A stretch of 5,801 nucleotides of DNA from NCBI GenBank assembly GCA_031295725.1, contig JAUMNV010000016.1, positions 1-5,801 of the forward strand. Direction: 5' to 3'. Position 1 is the stretch's first letter. Each line of letters opens with the position of its first letter. Below, piece by piece: positions 4,779 through 5,801 of this stretch. Source of the DNA: Collinsella sp. (lineage in GTDB: Bacteria > Actinomycetota > Coriobacteriia > Coriobacteriales > Coriobacteriaceae). A program made the position numbers and the translations under genes. Below the pieces are notes generated by a model. That model was not told where the DNA came from. It made no database searches and saw only the letters and a list, made by a program, of their open reading frames with translations.

Positions 4779-5576
4779 ATGGGTCTTGAGGGAATCAAGC
4801 TGATTGCATGCGATTTGGACGGCACGTTGCTGCATCCGGGGGAGCGCGAGCCGCGTTCCGAGGCCTTTGAGCTCATCGATGAGCTGCATCGTCGCGGTAT
4901 CGTGTTTATGCCGGCGAGCGGCCGTCAATATGCGAGCTTGCGCTACCTGTTTGTCCCGGTGGCCGATGAGCTCGCCTATGTATGCGAAAACGGAGCCCTG
5001 GTGATGAGCGAGGGGCGTGCCGTTGTCAAGCGTTCCATGGAGCGTAGCCTTGCTATGGATATCGCGAATGCCGTGGTTGCGTATCCCCATGCCGACGTGA
5101 CCCTTTCATGTGGGGGACACCTCTACACCATGAGCGGCAACGATGCATTCGTCGATCATTTGCGCTATGAGGTCCACTGCGATGTGGCGGTGGTCGACCG
5201 CCCCGAGGACATCGACGAGGACGTCATTAAGATTGCCTTCCAGACGCCCGAGGTGGATCAGCCGGCGGCCCTGGAGTATTTCGAGCGCCTCTTTAGCGAC
5301 CGTGTTGACGTGATGACGTCGGGAACCGAATGGACGGACTTTATCGGTTTCGGTTCGGGCAAGGGCTCCGCGCTTGCCGATTACGGTCGTGCCCTGGGTA
5401 TTTCGCCCGATGAGATGATGGCGTTTGGCGATAACGAAAACGATCGCGACATGCTCAACGTCGTGGGCCATCCCTATCTGATGGAGAGCTGCAACCCCTC
5501 TATGCGTGGCATTAACGACCGCGTCCGCTATGTGCGCACGGTCGAAGAAGAGCTGCGTCGTCTACTTGCTGAGTAG
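4779..5576 (+). CDS. Cof-type HAD-IIB phosphatase
   Basis: Haloacid-dehalogenase superfamily hydrolase of the Cof/HAD-IIB class, 265 residues, cytoplasmic, typically dephosphorylating sugar phosphates or small phosphorylated cofactors. All four catalytic motifs are present: motif I ACDLDGTLL with the nucleophile Asp12 and Asp14, motif II MPASGRQ with Ser47, motif III Lys195 in GSGKGSAL, and motif IV FGDNENDRDML with Asp218 and Asp222 as magnesium ligands. The C2B cap domain lies between, about residues 75-190 (VMSEGRAVV to MTSGTEWTDFIGF). The ATG at 4779 places motif I at the usual distance from the N-terminus. The upstream hairpin at 4705-4749 suggests a separate transcript from slyD-ureE. 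The TAG stop is inside one arm of the inverted repeat at 5573-5657. The substrate cannot be predicted, because this class is broadly promiscuous. Confidence 0.93.
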   Translation: MGLEGIKLIACDLDGTLLHPGEREPRSEAFELIDELHRRGIVFMPASGRQYASLRYLFVPVADELAYVCENGALVMSEGRAVVKRSMERSLAMDIANAVVAYPHADVTLSCGGHLYTMSGNDAFVDHLRYEVHCDVAVVDRPEDIDEDVIKIAFQTPEVDQPAALEYFERLFSDRVDVMTSGTEWTDFIGFGSGKGSALADYGRALGISPDEMMAFGDNENDRDMLNVVGHPYLMESCNPSMRGINDRVRYVRTVEEELRRLLAE

Positions 5577-5657
5577 ACATTTGGGACATGTCTAGAAATC
5601 TACTTTTTGCTGCAAAGCGCGGAAAGGTGGATTTTAAGGCATGTCCCGAACATCTAC
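5573..5657. repeat. Imperfect inverted repeat spanning both convergent stop codons
   Basis: The outer arms (5573-5592 and 5638-5657) match in 16 of 20 positions as inverted copies, and two of the four differences become G-U wobbles on each transcribed strand. Pairing continues inward, with AAATCTAC near 5596-5603 opposite GTGGATTT near 5627-5634, so the whole gap could fold into one long hairpin with a small loop near 5610-5618. A nested seven-base palindrome (TAGACAT/ATGTCTA, 5574-5594) is also present. The stops of both convergent genes fall at the same place in each arm. It may be a bidirectional terminator or a dispersed palindromic repeat (REP or MITE-like). Confidence 0.7.
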
Positions 5658-5801
5658 CTACAGTCGGGGCAGAGACCCTCGAAGATGGTGTAGTGCGACG
5701 TGACGTGCCAGCCGATTTGCTCGGACGCCTTGGCGTCGAGCTGGGCATCGAAGGGGAGCGGTACGTCGATGACGCGGCTGCACGAGGTGCAGATGATATG
5801 C
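5654..5801 (-). CDS. Fur-family metalloregulator, C-terminal part (runs off the window)
   Basis: Fur-family regulators (Fur, Zur, PerR, Nur) bind DNA as dimers in a metal-dependent way. Only the last 48 residues are visible; the N-terminal winged helix lies beyond the window. The segment begins HIICTSCSRVIDV, matching the family HHH-x-x-C-x-x-C region, and ends HVTSHYTIFEGLCPDCR, matching the second CxxC. Together CTSC and CPDC form the structural zinc site seen in PerR and Zur. The residues that would separate iron, zinc, manganese, peroxide or nickel sensing are mostly outside the visible part. The stop codon lies inside the inverted repeat described at 5573-5657. The gene converges with the HAD gene. 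Confidence 0.85.
   Translation of the reverse strand, partial: HIICTSCSRVIDVPLPFDAQLDAKASEQIGWHVTSHYTIFEGLCPDCR

Noticed and set aside
3639..5090. 483-codon open frame on the minus strand across slyD, ureE and the HAD start
   Set aside because: It is antisense to three well-recognised genes, spans intergenic hairpins, and its translation is His/Arg-rich without any domain. Strong third-position G/C bias produces such shadows.
1..5801. Mobile elements, CRISPR, tRNA, rRNA, toxin-antitoxin or defence genes
   Set aside because: No transposase or integrase motifs, no spaced direct repeats, no cloverleaf or ribosomal signature were seen. All major frames are accounted for by housekeeping-type genes.

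Overview
The window is GC-rich, densely coded bacterial DNA. Gene content and order (folE, an HD-domain protein and folB; an FKBP of SlyD type; a Cof-type HAD phosphatase; a Fur-family regulator) and the strong G/C bias at third codon positions fit a high-GC Gram-positive anaerobe. My best guess is the class Coriobacteriia, perhaps Collinsella. This is inferred from recognition, not from a search.

Layout: (1) 1-1692, plus strand, is a tetrahydrofolate (pterin) operon. It may begin with the last four codons of an upstream gene, followed by folE (GTP cyclohydrolase I), an HD-domain phosphohydrolase with a C-terminal cysteine cluster, and folB (dihydroneopterin aldolase with an N-terminal extension). 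(2) 1699-3563, minus strand, holds a YgjP/DUF45-type zinc metallopeptidase preceded by an M19 membrane-dipeptidase-family gene. The two are probably co-transcribed and are separated by 74 bases containing a GC-rich hairpin. The metallopeptidase converges on folB with only 6 bases between the stop codons. (3) 3564-3683 is a divergent intergenic region that must hold the promoters for both directions. (4) 3684-4694, plus strand, is a tightly coupled pair: a SlyD-like FKBP prolyl isomerase and a UreE-like nickel metallochaperone. A 17-bp perfect hairpin follows. (5) 4779-5576, plus strand, is a HAD-IIB (Cof-type) phosphatase. (6) 5654-5801, minus strand, is the C-terminal end of a Fur-family metalloregulator that runs off the window. 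An imperfect inverted repeat of about 85 bp spans the gap between the last two convergent genes, and the stop codon of each gene lies in its arms.

How the genes work together: FolE makes 7,8-dihydroneopterin triphosphate and FolB cleaves dephosphorylated dihydroneopterin. The HD protein between them is well placed to act on a phosphorylated pterin, but its substrate is unproven. FolP and FolK are not in the window. SlyD and UreE both belong to families that handle nickel, and they sit together without any visible urease or hydrogenase structural gene. Most of the window is ordinary chromosome. I see no phage, transposase, CRISPR array, tRNA or rRNA. The points most worth a second look are the HD protein, the slyD-ureE pair and the inverted repeat at 5573-5657.
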